DNA of 64,000 nucleotides. Source: Haloglomus salinum (GTDB lineage Archaea > Halobacteriota > Halobacteria > Halobacteriales > Haloarculaceae). This document shows, piece by piece, positions 24,081 through 33,590 of the stretch. Position 1 is the first letter of the stretch. Each line of letters begins with the position of its first letter. The notes beneath the pieces were generated by a model, which made no database searches, was not told the DNA's origin, and saw only the letters and a list, made by a program, of their open reading frames with translations. The stretch spans positions 1,860,001-1,924,000 of the forward strand of contig NZ_CP101153.1 of the NCBI RefSeq assembly GCF_024298825.1. The letters run 5' to 3'. A program made the translations under genes and the position numbers.

Positions 24081-27000
24081 ATGTCACAGCAAGAAACCGA
24101 TACGCAGCAGATCGAGGAGGGACCGCCGTCAGACGAGGAGCGAATCGCTCGCCACCTGCGGAAGCGGGTGCTCGAGCAGGCTCGCGGCGACATCGACGAG
24201 CGCGTCCCCCGAGACTTCCCGAGCGAGCGGTTCTTCGCGGGCGCGCTCGCAGCCCGGAGCAGCGACCAGCTGGATGAGCCGGACGACGACCTGCAGTCCA
24301 AGATGGAGCCGAGCGCTCTGGGCTCCACGGTCAGGGTACGTAACGGCTCCCCTGATGACGCCCTCGTCGTCAACGTCGACGCGAGCGTCTGGGTCCGCGT
24401 GTATCCGACATACGAGGAGATGCGGAACCGGGAGTCGTTCGTGGCCCTCGGCGACCGCGACGAGGACGATGACGGCGACGAGCTGCTCCCCGTGTTCCGT
24501 CGGCTAGAACTCGATGTCGACCCGATCCGCATCCCGTTCGACGAGCTCGCCGACCGCCCGCGGCATACCCCCGAGGTCGTCAGGGAGCGCGCGAACACCG
24601 CCCTGCGTGACGCCTTCGAGGACGCCCGCGACCAGGCGCTCGACCAGTTCGATGTGTACGAGGTCCCCGGTGGAGAACCGGGTGACGACGAGGTACCGGC
24701 ACAGGCGCTCGCCAGCGAGGCGGACTTCGAGGGGTATCTCGCCGAGCGGGATGGCGTCCCCGCGATTCCTGACTGGGACGCCGACCTCGCCATCTCGGTG
24801 ATGCCCGACCGCGAGGACGGCGGTGAGGACGTGCTCATCGTCGATATCGAGCTGACGAACCGGGCCATCCAGTCGGAGGCGGACGGGATCCACACGATCC
24901 GCGACCCGACACTCTTCGAAGTCGAGTTCGAGCTCGAGGCCGACGGCAACCTCGAGTTCGTCCCGTTCACGTTCGACCCGCTGCCACAGGACTTCCGGTA
25001 CAACCGAGACCTCTGGGGGCACGGTCGGAACTGCACGGTCGTCGCTCCTGACGAACACGAGACGTTGCGGGACGGGCGTACTCCAGGTCGGCGGGCACCC
25101 GAGGCCGACCCGTCCGCCGACCGGCTCGAGACCCGGTACGTCCCACAGTACCGGCAGCTGGTGTACGAGTCCGCGGACAGGGGTGTCGATCCCCGGTTCG
25201 ACGACCTCTCCGACCTCGACGGCGGTGGACTGGAGGTTCTGGATGATGTCCACCGCTCGATGCAGCGGTACCTCGAGGAGGACTACCCGGCGGCGCTCGA
25301 CCAGTACCGGGAACGGGATGACTGGGACGACGACCCCGAGACCGGTGACCTGGCGGACTTCATCGAGGACCGCAAGGCGTTCGAGCGCGAGATCGCGCGG
25401 TTCGAGCGCGGTATCCGTTGCCTGCGACAGCATCCGGAAACCGTCGGGCGCGCGTTCGAGTGCATGAACGAGACGATGGACCGGATGCACGACTTCGACT
25501 CCTGGCGTCTGTTCCAGCTCGTGTTCATCGTCACGCAGGTCCCCGACGTGACCGCTCGCGAGCACGACGGCTGGGACGAGGTCGAGTGGCGCAACAATGA
25601 TACCGACGACAGGGCAGAGGAGGCCGACTCCGCGCTCGAGGTTGTCGATGTCCTCTGGTTCCCGACGGGCGGTGGCAAGACCGAGGCGTTCCTCGGTGTC
25701 GCGGTCTGGAACATGTTTTTCGACCGCATCCGGGGGAAGGACTTCGGGGTGACTGCCTGGACGCGGTTCCCGCTGCGGCTGCTGTCGCTCCAGCAGCTCC
25801 AGCGGATGTCCGAGACCATCATGTACGCTGACCTCGTCCGCCGGGAACAGCCAGACATCGGCGAGCATCCGTCTCGCTCGTTCTCTGTCGGATACCTCGT
25901 CGGCAAGAAGAACACCCCCAATCAGCTCACAGGGTACAACAACGACAACTACTCCCGGTACAGGAACGACCGCTCGCTCCGCGAGGATGCCAAGGTCGTC
26001 CCCTCCTGTCCGGCCTGCGACGCCCCGGTCGAGATGCGGGTGACGGACGACGACCATCGGCTCGCCCACGTGTGTACGGGCTCGTCGTTCGACTGCCCGT
26101 GGCAGGCGCGGGATGTCGACCCACAGGAACCCTACGATGAGGACGAGCTACCGGTCCACGTCGTGGACAACGAACTCTACCGGTACGCTCCGACCATCCT
26201 CGCCGGCACCATCGACAAGATCACCGCGATCGGCTACCAGCGAAAGGTGGCCCATCTGCTGACCGGCGAGATGGACTGCAAGTGCCCCATCCACGGGTTC
26301 GCCAGCCTCGGCGAGTGCACGGAGAAGTACGGCTGCGAGATCGACCGGGACGAGTTCGAGGAACTCGCGACCCCTGTCGAACCATACGATCCCGCACCCT
26401 CGCTGATGGTGCCCGACGAGCTCCACCTGCTCGAGGAGAGCGTGGGGAGCTTCGACGGCCACTACGAGACCGGTGTCGACGCGCTCCAGGACCTCGTGGA
26501 CGCTGGCACCACCAAGATCATCGCTCCGACGGCGACGATCACGGCGTACGAGGACCAGGTTCACCACCTGTTCATGCGCTCTGCCGAGCGGTTCCCGGCT
26601 CCGGGGCCGTACCTGCGGGAGAACTTCTACGCCCGGGAGCGAGCGGAGACGCAGCGCTACTACATCGGGCTGGTGCCCCACGGGAAGACCCACATCAACT
26701 CGATCATCGACCTGCTCTACTACTTCCACGAGGAGGTCCAGACGCTGCTCCGTGAGGCCCTCGAGAACCCCGAGGCGCTCCTGACCGGCGCCGTACTTGA
26801 GGGGACGGATACCGACCAGCCACTCGAGACCGACCGCGTCGACGAGGTCATCTCGATGCTGACGCTGTACAGCACGAGCCTGACATATCTCCTCTCGAAG
26901 AAGGACGGCGACCGGCTCGACCAGTCCATCGTCTCCCAGCTCGAGGCCTACCTCAAGCGCGATGATCGGCCATCGCTAACGGCGAAGCGGCTCACCGGAG

Positions 27001-27902
27001 GAACACCCTTCGAGGCCGTCCAGGACATCCTCGACACGCTCGAGGAACCCTGGGACGAGGAGCAGGACGAGGACCTGCTGGAGGGGCTTATCGAGCAGGA
27101 CCTCGTCGCCGACGGAACTTCCGAGGAGGTTCTCGAACTTCGGAATCTGCTCGAACGGAGTCTCGACGAGGAGGACGGGGAGGTCGACAACGACCAGTTC
27201 CGGGTCGAGCTCCGCCGCATGTCGGCCGAGACTCGCGAGGGGCTGGCCTGGCTGCTCGCCAGCAGGCTCAACGCCATCACCGCCACGAGCATGATCAGCC
27301 ACGGCGTCGACGTGGAGCGGTTCAACATGATGGTGTTCTTCGGGATGCCCCGGCAGACTGCCGAGTACATCCAGTCGAGCTCGCGTGCGGGACGTACCTT
27401 CCCCGGGCTGGTATTCAACGTCGCCCACCCCATCCGCGAACGTGACCTGAGCCACTACCACTTCTTCGAGAAGTACCACGAGTTCCTCGACCGGCTCGTC
27501 GAGCCCGTGGCGATCAACCGGTGGGCCAAGAACAGCGTCAAGCGGACCCATCCTGGGCTGATGATGGGGCTGCTGCTCAACCACTACATGTACAACGGCG
27601 ACTACGGGAACCTCTACTTCGGCGACCAGGCCGAGGAGTTCGCCAACTCCATCGACGAGGAGGAGCTGGCTGATCAGATCGCCGGGATGTACGGCGACGA
27701 CGACAGCCACGAGGAGTTCATGCAGGATGCCGACGACCTGACCCGGGCGGCACTGTCACAGCTCCGGCTCGACGACTCCCAGTGGACCAGCGGCCGGCTT
27801 CCGCGTGATCCGATGCGAAGCCTCCGCGACGTTGACGAGCAGCTTCCGATCCGGCCCGAGTACAGGGACAATGACATCTTCGAGAGCTTCAACAACAGGT
27901 GA
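24081..27902 (+). CDS. drmA: DrmA-like superfamily 2 helicase
   Basis: A 1273-aa helicase. The first 500 residues are acidic and lack known motifs. The motor begins at PTGGGKTE (528-535), with a zinc-finger-like insertion of paired cysteines (CPACDAPV region) and a DELH Walker B at 779-782. It continues with APTATITAYEDQ and C-terminal motifs SHGVDVERFNMMVFFG and QSSSRAGR (1098-1105). This order with a following DUF1998 gene is the DrmA-DrmB signature of DISARM; related helicases occur in Druantia and other DUF1998 systems. It starts four bases after the GHKL stop and ends seven bases before drmB, so the three genes are surely one transcript. Confidence 0.85.
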   Translation: MSQQETDTQQIEEGPPSDEERIARHLRKRVLEQARGDIDERVPRDFPSERFFAGALAARSSDQLDEPDDDLQSKMEPSALGSTVRVRNGSPDDALVVNVDASVWVRVYPTYEEMRNRESFVALGDRDEDDDGDELLPVFRRLELDVDPIRIPFDELADRPRHTPEVVRERANTALRDAFEDARDQALDQFDVYEVPGGEPGDDEVPAQALASEADFEGYLAERDGVPAIPDWDADLAISVMPDREDGGEDVLIVDIELTNRAIQSEADGIHTIRDPTLFEVEFELEADGNLEFVPFTFDPLPQDFRYNRDLWGHGRNCTVVAPDEHETLRDGRTPGRRAPEADPSADRLETRYVPQYRQLVYESADRGVDPRFDDLSDLDGGGLEVLDDVHRSMQRYLEEDYPAALDQYRERDDWDDDPETGDLADFIEDRKAFEREIARFERGIRCLRQHPETVGRAFECMNETMDRMHDFDSWRLFQLVFIVTQVPDVTAREHDGWDEVEWRNNDTDDRAEEADSALEVVDVLWFPTGGGKTEAFLGVAVWNMFFDRIRGKDFGVTAWTRFPLRLLSLQQLQRMSETIMYADLVRREQPDIGEHPSRSFSVGYLVGKKNTPNQLTGYNNDNYSRYRNDRSLREDAKVVPSCPACDAPVEMRVTDDDHRLAHVCTGSSFDCPWQARDVDPQEPYDEDELPVHVVDNELYRYAPTILAGTIDKITAIGYQRKVAHLLTGEMDCKCPIHGFASLGECTEKYGCEIDRDEFEELATPVEPYDPAPSLMVPDELHLLEESVGSFDGHYETGVDALQDLVDAGTTKIIAPTATITAYEDQVHHLFMRSAERFPAPGPYLRENFYARERAETQRYYIGLVPHGKTHINSIIDLLYYFHEEVQTLLREALENPEALLTGAVLEGTDTDQPLETDRVDEVISMLTLYSTSLTYLLSKKDGDRLDQSIVSQLEAYLKRDDRPSLTAKRLTGGTPFEAVQDILDTLEEPWDEEQDEDLLEGLIEQDLVADGTSEEVLELRNLLERSLDEEDGEVDNDQFRVELRRMSAETREGLAWLLASRLNAITATSMISHGVDVERFNMMVFFGMPRQTAEYIQSSSRAGRTFPGLVFNVAHPIRERDLSHYHFFEKYHEFLDRLVEPVAINRWAKNSVKRTHPGLMMGLLLNHYMYNGDYGNLYFGDQAEEFANSIDEEELADQIAGMYGDDDSHEEFMQDADDLTRAALSQLRLDDSQWTSGRLPRDPMRSLRDVDEQLPIRPEYRDNDIFESFNNR

Positions 27903-27908
27903 TCTGGC

Positions 27909-29870
27909 ATGAGCAAGCACATGGAACGTAGCCGTCAGCAGGTCCTGTACCAGTTCCTCCCCGGGAACACCTTCGACTACAGCGACCGGCGCGGCATCTG
28001 GCAGGTGAACCGGCTCGAGACGAGCGACATGAGCGGCCGCATCGACCGCCAGTACATCCTCGACCGGGTTCTGGCTCGGGCGTGGAACTGGGATGGCGGC
28101 CACCAGGGCTTCACGTCCCAGAACCCCGACCACTACGACTTCGGAGAGCCCGAGTCGGTCAGAGCACGCCCATTCCCCACCACGTTCGGCTGTCGTCGGT
28201 GTGACAAGGTCCACGGCTACTATTCGGCCGATCAGCTCAACGACGAGAACCCGGAGCTGACCTGCGATAACTGCGGGGTTGAGCTTGAACAGTACCAGTT
28301 CGTGAGCGTCCACAGCTGCGGAGAAATCCGGCGGCTCTACCCCCAGCAGTGCCCGACCCACGGTGATCAGCACATCGTCCTCGACACCCAGGGAAGCCAG
28401 CGGGCCCAGAACTTCCACTGGAGATGCGATGTTGGTGACTGTGGCTGGGATACCCGGGTCAGCTACTACCAGAACTGCGGATGTGACTACCAGCCTCCGG
28501 ACGTGTCGGAGGACGACAACCGGATGTACACCACCGTCCACCGGGCGGGATCGACATATTACCCGCACTATATCACGACGGTGAACCTCCACACGGCAGG
28601 GATCGGACACCTCCGCGAAAGCGCCAACGGGGCGCTGAAGGCCATCGCTCGCCTGTTCGGGCTCTCCGAGGCCGAGTCGCTCCAGAGCGTCGATCTCGAC
28701 GCGGACATCGGAGATACCGAAGTCGACGACGACCGTCTCATCGAGGTGTACCAGACGGAGCCCGATGTCAACGGACTCGATGAAGCCGAGGAATGGCTCC
28801 GGGATGCCGGCGAGATCGACTCACAGAGCATCAACCGTCGTCTGGGCGAACTCCTCGACCTGGACAACGAGGACGATGCGACGGAGCTCACCGACGCCGG
28901 TGACGAGCTGCTCCAGTACGTGCTGAGTCTCGAGTCGCTCACCACCCACTCGCTGTCGGATCTGCGTGACGATGCGCGTGACCGGGGCTTCCCCGGGAAG
29001 GCCGACCGGATCGACACGTACTTCGACGACATCGAGCGGCTCGGAATCGATGCCGTGCGCGTCATCGAGGACTTCCCGATCCAGACGTTCGTGTACGGGT
29101 ACACCCGCGGAAGTCGCGAAGAAGGAGAGGCGAAGATCAACGCCTTCTCACAGAACGCCAGCGACGGAGATGGCACACCGATCTTCGTCGACACATCCGA
29201 GACCGAGGCAGTCCAGTTCGATCTCGATCCCGCTCCGGTACTGCTGTGGCTCGCCTGCAACATCCCCTCGACGAGTGAACCCAGCGAGGTGCGGGGCCCC
29301 GTGGTCCTTCCCGAGGTCGACCCGACGGATGCGGACAGCGTCGAACGTGCACGTCGCGAGATCTCGGCGCTTGATCTCGATGAGCAGTGGGCGTTCATCG
29401 TGAATCACCTCTCGCCCGTGGACCGCTACGGCCGGTTTGAGACCTCGACCGATGACGATGTCGAGGGCGAGGTCACGGCGTACATCTTCCAGCTCCTGCA
29501 CACGCTCTCGCACATCCTGCTCAAGCAGGCGAGCACCATCAGCGGGTTCGACAGGACGAACCTCAGCGAGTTCCTGTTCCCGAGAGGGCTCTCCGTGGTC
29601 ATCTACGCGAATAACCGCGAGGAGTTCAACATCGGGGGCATGAACACGATGGTCGAGCAGCAACTCGACAACCTGCTCGGCCAAGCCGAGGCACACGGCA
29701 ACGACTGCCTGATGGACCCGGTCTGCTCCCAGCGTGGCGGGGCGTGTCTCTCGTGCCTCCACGTGAGCGAGATCAGTTGCTCGTACTTCAACCAGGTACT
29801 CGCGCGGGATTACCTGTACGGGAGCCGCCCGAACACTGACAGGGACATCTACGGCTACTGGGAGCTCTGA
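27909..29870 (+). CDS. drmB: DrmB-like DUF1998 zinc-binding protein
   Basis: A 653-aa protein. The N-terminal half holds several cysteine pairs that probably bind zinc: CRRC (95-98), CDNC (119-122), Cys137, Cys148 and a CDVGDC pair near 173. A helical acidic middle follows. The C-terminal DUF1998 region contains LLHTLSHILLKQAS, FLFPRGLSVVIY, NIGGMNTMVEQQL and a dense cysteine motif with CLMDPVC, CLSCLH and SCSYFNQ. DUF1998 proteins partner with DrmA-type helicases in DISARM and are fused to the helicase in Druantia. The biochemical role is unclear; the cysteine clusters suggest DNA binding or scaffolding. Confidence 0.88.
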   Translation: MSKHMERSRQQVLYQFLPGNTFDYSDRRGIWQVNRLETSDMSGRIDRQYILDRVLARAWNWDGGHQGFTSQNPDHYDFGEPESVRARPFPTTFGCRRCDKVHGYYSADQLNDENPELTCDNCGVELEQYQFVSVHSCGEIRRLYPQQCPTHGDQHIVLDTQGSQRAQNFHWRCDVGDCGWDTRVSYYQNCGCDYQPPDVSEDDNRMYTTVHRAGSTYYPHYITTVNLHTAGIGHLRESANGALKAIARLFGLSEAESLQSVDLDADIGDTEVDDDRLIEVYQTEPDVNGLDEAEEWLRDAGEIDSQSINRRLGELLDLDNEDDATELTDAGDELLQYVLSLESLTTHSLSDLRDDARDRGFPGKADRIDTYFDDIERLGIDAVRVIEDFPIQTFVYGYTRGSREEGEAKINAFSQNASDGDGTPIFVDTSETEAVQFDLDPAPVLLWLACNIPSTSEPSEVRGPVVLPEVDPTDADSVERARREISALDLDEQWAFIVNHLSPVDRYGRFETSTDDDVEGEVTAYIFQLLHTLSHILLKQASTISGFDRTNLSEFLFPRGLSVVIYANNREEFNIGGMNTMVEQQLDNLLGQAEAHGNDCLMDPVCSQRGGACLSCLHVSEISCSYFNQVLARDYLYGSRPNTDRDIYGYWEL

Positions 29871-29916
29871 CCTGCCCGGGGACGCCGCAAGGCCGATATA
29901 CGTACTCCTGAAATCG

Positions 29917-30852
29917 ATGGCTATGCCCGACGACATCTCTCGCTTTGACCGGGCACTCGCGATTGCAGACATTCTGGACCATGACGAGCACCTGGTTCAG
30001 GAAGTCGAGGGGCATCTGCTGGTGGCTGCAGGCCGGTCAGAAACCATCTCTCCTGCCATAATTGCTCGTGAAACATCCCTCGAACGAGAAGAGGCAAGCG
30101 ACCTGTTCAGACAACTTGATGAACAGGGTGCTGTCCTGCGAGATTCGTATCAAGCGCCGGTGGTGGAGACGAACTACCGTGTCCGGGCCAGCTCGGTACG
30201 TGCAGCATTTGACACCGTTCGAAACGCTGTTGCAACCATAGCTGCGTACCAGGATCGAGTTCCCCGGGCAGAGGTAACTCCTCTGGTGACTTTCCCAGAT
30301 GACCCCTCGTTCGATGCCACTACGCCGGCTGAATTCGGGATGGAGGGGCTGATGTCGACCCTCGTGTCGGCAGTAAAAGATTCGTCCGAGGAAATCGTGC
30401 TCCTGTCTCCGTTTTTCGAGCAGACCGGTTTCGGCCGCCTCGCAGACGTCCTGCTTGATGCCCTCGGGCGGGGGGTGGAACTGACAGTCGTGACACGATA
30501 TCTCGGTGACTCATCATCGCACAACCACTCTGTCATTCAGGATTTTGTGACCCGGGCTCGCGAGCGTGGGGTCGCCAAGGGGCTCAAGACGGTCGATTAT
30601 ACTGTCTGGGCCGATGATGTCCCCGCGAGTGACCGGAATCAGGAGGGAGAGAATCCAGCCTTCACTCTGCACGCCAAGGTGATGGTGTTCGACCGAACGT
30701 CTGCGTACGTCGGCAGTGCTAACGTCACTGATTACGGATTTGGGAGGTATCTGGAACTCGGAGTCCTCCTCGGGGGGCCTCCAGTAAAACAGGTTTCGGA
30801 GCTCTGCAACTTTCTGCTGGAATCCGATGCAGCGACGACTGTCTCTCTGTGA
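29917..30852 (+). CDS. drmC: DrmC-like phospholipase-D-fold nuclease
   Basis: A 311-aa protein. Residues 1-75 resemble a winged-helix segment. The C-terminal half has one clear PLD motif, H252-x-K254-x4-D259, followed by SAYVGSANVTDYGFGRYLELGVL. A preceding IVLLSPFFEQTGFGRL strand-helix is typical of the first half of PLD nucleases. One HKD motif per chain implies a dimeric active site, as in bacterial Nuc and BfiI. It begins 46 bases after drmB on the same strand, and DrmC closes DISARM operons in the same way. In tested DISARM systems drmC was reported as not strictly required. Confidence 0.85.
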   Translation: MAMPDDISRFDRALAIADILDHDEHLVQEVEGHLLVAAGRSETISPAIIARETSLEREEASDLFRQLDEQGAVLRDSYQAPVVETNYRVRASSVRAAFDTVRNAVATIAAYQDRVPRAEVTPLVTFPDDPSFDATTPAEFGMEGLMSTLVSAVKDSSEEIVLLSPFFEQTGFGRLADVLLDALGRGVELTVVTRYLGDSSSHNHSVIQDFVTRARERGVAKGLKTVDYTVWADDVPASDRNQEGENPAFTLHAKVMVFDRTSAYVGSANVTDYGFGRYLELGVLLGGPPVKQVSELCNFLLESDAATTVSL

Positions 30853-30891
30853 CTCGGTGAATATCTGCTTCAGTTCCGTCGCGACGAACGG

Positions 30892-30997
30892 TTAGAAGCG
30901 CTTTTTCATCTCGGAACCGTGTATCCATACGGCGGCAATGATGACGGTTACCCCCACTGAGCCCATTTCTGATGAGGTCTAAGAACTGAGCCGCCAT
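30892..30997 (-). pseudogene. Frameshifted microgene (MAAQ family, copy C)
   Basis: The first 14 bases from ATG 30997 (ATGGCGGCTCAGTT) and the later block GGGCTCAGTGGGGGTAAC match copy A at 42.46 kb, but the spacer is one base longer. Read straight through, the frame gives MAAQFLDLIRNGLSGG and loses similarity. In the shifted frame the second block reads GSVGVTVIIAAVWIHGSEM and stops at 30892, which looks like a small membrane peptide. This suggests a decayed gene for a protein of about 35 residues. The rest of 30853-31076 shows nothing else. Confidence 0.35.
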
Positions 30998-31076
30998 CTC
31001 ACCATCCCGGACGGCCGCAAAGACCCACCAGTGTCCGTCTGAGGCCGAACAGTACCAGCTTCGATGTACGGAAGAC

Positions 31077-32330
31077 TCACCGAACGGTGTCGAGCGGCTC
31101 ACGGAGCCGCCACGAGTCCGTCGGTGGATCGAGTCGGTGGGGTTCTGCGCCGCGCTCGGCCAAGACTCCGGCGTGGTACAGCATCGCCTTCAGCTGGAAG
31201 ACGGTGGGTGAGTGGTACACGTTCCCGTCGTCGAGTTCGTCGGCGCGGAGCTCGCCGTCCTCAGTGAGGACGCAGCCACGGGCATCGTCCGTCCCTCGGA
31301 GAAACAGCTCGACGGCGAACGTCGGGTGCTGGACGTGGAACCACTCGACAAGGTCGACGAGCGACGGGTCGGTGATACCGTCGTCGTGCATCGTCTGCAG
31401 TTCCTCGACGAGCAGTTGCGTCGCCGGGTACGCCCAGACCACACGTCTGGTCAGGAGGCCCCATTCGGGCGCGAGGTCGCAGAACCGTCTTCTCGACCCC
31501 TGCCAGTCCGCGAACGTCGCGAGTGCCGCCTCGACCGATCCGTACCGGTCCAGCGCGAACCGAACGACCTCCTCGCCGAGTGGCGTGAGATCGGTCCGGC
31601 CGTGTCGGTCCGTGACGAGGCCGAGGAAGGCCGCCCCACGGTGGGCGTCGGCCGTCGCACCGACCACGTGCTCGGCAAGGAGGGCGTCGGTGTCGGCGGA
31701 GTGGTATCGAGCCAGCGGCACGCCGAGGTAGTTCTTCGGGTGGTTCAGGCCGAACGACTGGTTGGCGACGCCCTGTGTGGTCGACTGGAAGCGGATGGCC
31801 GTCGCCTCGTCGGTGGTCCGATTACCCACGACCCGGGGAACCTCCAGCGCCTCGACCGCGCCGCCGGGTTCGACTCCGAGGACGCCGACGTTCAGCTCCC
31901 GGGCGAGGGTGCGGTCGGACTCGGAGACGGCCGTGGTCGGCGCGGCGGCGTAGGCGGCGTTGGCCTCGTGGAGCCGGTCGTATGCTTGGACGATGCCACG
32001 TTCGACATCGACCGTTCCCGCCGCTGTCCGTCCCTTCGCCTCGACAACGACCAGTGGCGACTCGTCGCCGACCCGTTCGACCGCCAGGAGGTCGGACTCG
32101 AGGGGCCGAACGCCGACGAGGTCCGGGTAGCCCGACCCGAGCCGGACGTGGTTGAACGGGGCGAGGGCCTCGCGAACCTCCGCCGAGATGGGCTCGCCGG
32201 GGAGCCATTCGTCCGTCGCGAACTGCGTATCGACGACCGAGTAGGTCCCTGGCTCATCGGTGTCGGGGAAGAGCCGCCGTTTCGTGTGTGCGAGCACTTC
32301 CGGCTCCGAGAGCGACGCCGCGCTGGCCAT
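31077..32330 (-). CDS. Predicted PD-(D/E)XK-type nuclease-like protein
   Basis: A 417-aa haloarchaeal protein. Near residues 62-95 it carries YPDLVGV followed by a strand and VVVEAKG, the D...ExK arrangement of restriction-type nucleases. The remaining 300 residues are helical and acidic, with GLNHPKNYLGVPLARYH and DLVEWFHVQHPTFAVELF segments that I cannot place. Such proteins are widespread on haloarchaeal plasmids and islands, often annotated hypothetical. It is divergent from the orc gene with 121 bases between them. It may be a repair or defence nuclease; activity is inferred from the motif only. Confidence 0.65.
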   Translation of the reverse strand: MASAASLSEPEVLAHTKRRLFPDTDEPGTYSVVDTQFATDEWLPGEPISAEVREALAPFNHVRLGSGYPDLVGVRPLESDLLAVERVGDESPLVVVEAKGRTAAGTVDVERGIVQAYDRLHEANAAYAAAPTTAVSESDRTLARELNVGVLGVEPGGAVEALEVPRVVGNRTTDEATAIRFQSTTQGVANQSFGLNHPKNYLGVPLARYHSADTDALLAEHVVGATADAHRGAAFLGLVTDRHGRTDLTPLGEEVVRFALDRYGSVEAALATFADWQGSRRRFCDLAPEWGLLTRRVVWAYPATQLLVEELQTMHDDGITDPSLVDLVEWFHVQHPTFAVELFLRGTDDARGCVLTEDGELRADELDDGNVYHSPTVFQLKAMLYHAGVLAERGAEPHRLDPPTDSWRLREPLDTVR

Positions 32331-32390
32331 GGCCTACCCAGCCGGGTGTAGAGCAAGAAGCTTCGGCTGGGATGGTCCTCCGACACCGCT

Positions 32391-32430
32391 TTCGGAACTT
32401 TCGGAAACCACCCCGTTCCGTTTATCGGGT
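32391..32430 (+). promoter_or_regulatory. TTCGGAA repeats and TATA-like box upstream of orc
   Basis: Two TTCGGAA copies (32391-32397 and 32400-32406, nine bases apart) sit just upstream of a GTTTATCG box at about 32419, which is about 30 bases before the orc ATG. The same heptamer recurs three times after the orc stop. Repeats that flank an orc gene on both sides are typical of archaeal origins and of Orc autoregulation. Confidence 0.45.
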
Positions 32431-32451
32431 CGCGTTCAGAAACGTCCCGAT

Positions 32452-33453
32452 ATGATCGGCGATGCTCGGGTCCTCCAGCCGGAGTTCGTGCCGCGGGAGG
32501 TCGAGCATCGCGATGGCGAGGTCGATGCCCTGACGAACGCGCTCGACCCCATCACGCGCGGTGAGTCCGGGGAGACCGCCTTCCTGTTCGGGCCCTCGGG
32601 AACGGGCAAGACCTGTATCGCGCAGTACACCGTCGAGCGCCTCCGCGAGCAGGTCGTCGATATCGAATACCAGTACGTCAACTGCTGGCGCGACTACACC
32701 CGCTATCGGGCGCTGTACCGCATCCTCGAAGGTATCGAGGGGACGCTCGACATCCATCGGCAGTCCACCCCCACGGACGAACTCTCCGAGCGCCTGCGCT
32801 CGTACAATGGCTCGCCGTACGTGGTCGTCCTCGACGAGGTCGACCAGTTGCAGGGCACGGGCGTCCTCTACGATCTCTACAGCGCCCACGACTGTACGAT
32901 GGTCCTCATCGCGAACCGCGAGACGGACGTGTTCGACGACCTCGACGACCGGCTCAGTTCCCGCCTCCACAGCGCACGCCGTGTCCGGTTCGACAAGTAT
33001 GGTCTCGACGAACTCGTGACGATTCTCGAGGCCCGGGTCAGGCGGGGCCTCACGACCGATGTCGATCGGATGCACCTTGAACACATCGCGGACGCGGCTG
33101 CTGGCGACGCGCGTATCGCCATCGGCATCCTCCGGAACGCCGCCCGCGACGCCGAGCGTGCGGGGCGCGAGGAGCTGACGACCGACCTCGTCAAGGGGGC
33201 TGTCCCCGAGGCGCGGCAGCAGGTCCGCCGGACGAACCTCGAGACGCTCACCGAGCACCAGCGCGTCCTCTACGACATCATCGACGAGCAGGGCGAGGTC
33301 GACCCCGGGGAGCTGTACGGCCAGTACCAGGAGCGGGTCGCCGATCCGAAGACGAACCGGACGGTCCGCAATCACCTCCAGAAGATGGTCCACTACGACC
33401 TCGTCGTCGCCGAGGGCGAGAAGCGCGCCCGGACGTACCGCACCCGAAACTGA
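32452..33453 (+). CDS. Orc1/Cdc6-family replication initiator
   Basis: A 333-aa AAA+ initiator, shorter than the roughly 400 aa of chromosomal Orc1/Cdc6. It has the EVEHRDGEVDALTNAL start, Walker A FGPSGTGKT, Walker B VVLDEVDQL, a sensor region (LIANRETDVFDDLDDRLSSRL) and a C-terminal winged helix (about 265-333) with an HLQKMVHYDLV recognition segment. It loads MCM and binds repeats beside its gene. ATG 32452 is supported by the TATA-like box and by the lack of conserved sequence before it. Divergent short Orc proteins are typical of plasmids and integrated replicons in haloarchaea, and the PolB2 cluster follows. Confidence 0.9.
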   Translation: MIGDARVLQPEFVPREVEHRDGEVDALTNALDPITRGESGETAFLFGPSGTGKTCIAQYTVERLREQVVDIEYQYVNCWRDYTRYRALYRILEGIEGTLDIHRQSTPTDELSERLRSYNGSPYVVVLDEVDQLQGTGVLYDLYSAHDCTMVLIANRETDVFDDLDDRLSSRLHSARRVRFDKYGLDELVTILEARVRRGLTTDVDRMHLEHIADAAAGDARIAIGILRNAARDAERAGREELTTDLVKGAVPEARQQVRRTNLETLTEHQRVLYDIIDEQGEVDPGELYGQYQERVADPKTNRTVRNHLQKMVHYDLVVAEGEKRARTYRTRN

Positions 33454-33537
33454 TTCGGAAGTGATTCGGAAAGCGGTGAAATGGCGATCTTTGGGGTGTA
33501 TTGGCAGGATTCTACGGTTGTTCGCGGAATTTCGGAA
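33454..33537. repeat. TTCGGAA repeats downstream of orc
   Basis: Exact TTCGGAA copies lie at 33454-33460, 33465-33471 and 33531-33537, with a related ACGGAAGC just after. Together with the two copies upstream they bracket the orc gene. The intervening DNA is AT-richer than its surroundings. This could be an origin with initiator sites, or an operator region for the following gene at 33591. Confidence 0.45.
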
Positions 33538-33590
33538 ATAACGGAAGCGACGCTCACGAGACTATCCCGCCCGTCCGTGTTCAGCCGGGT

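Noticed and set aside
24504-26069. Minus-strand open frame of 521 codons opposite drmA
   Set aside because: No domain pattern; antisense to the helicase N-terminal region and Walker A.
32260-32451. Longer N-terminus of the Orc protein
   Set aside because: The 64 extra codons overlap the divergent nuclease gene and the promoter repeats; the TATA-like box fits the ATG at 32452.
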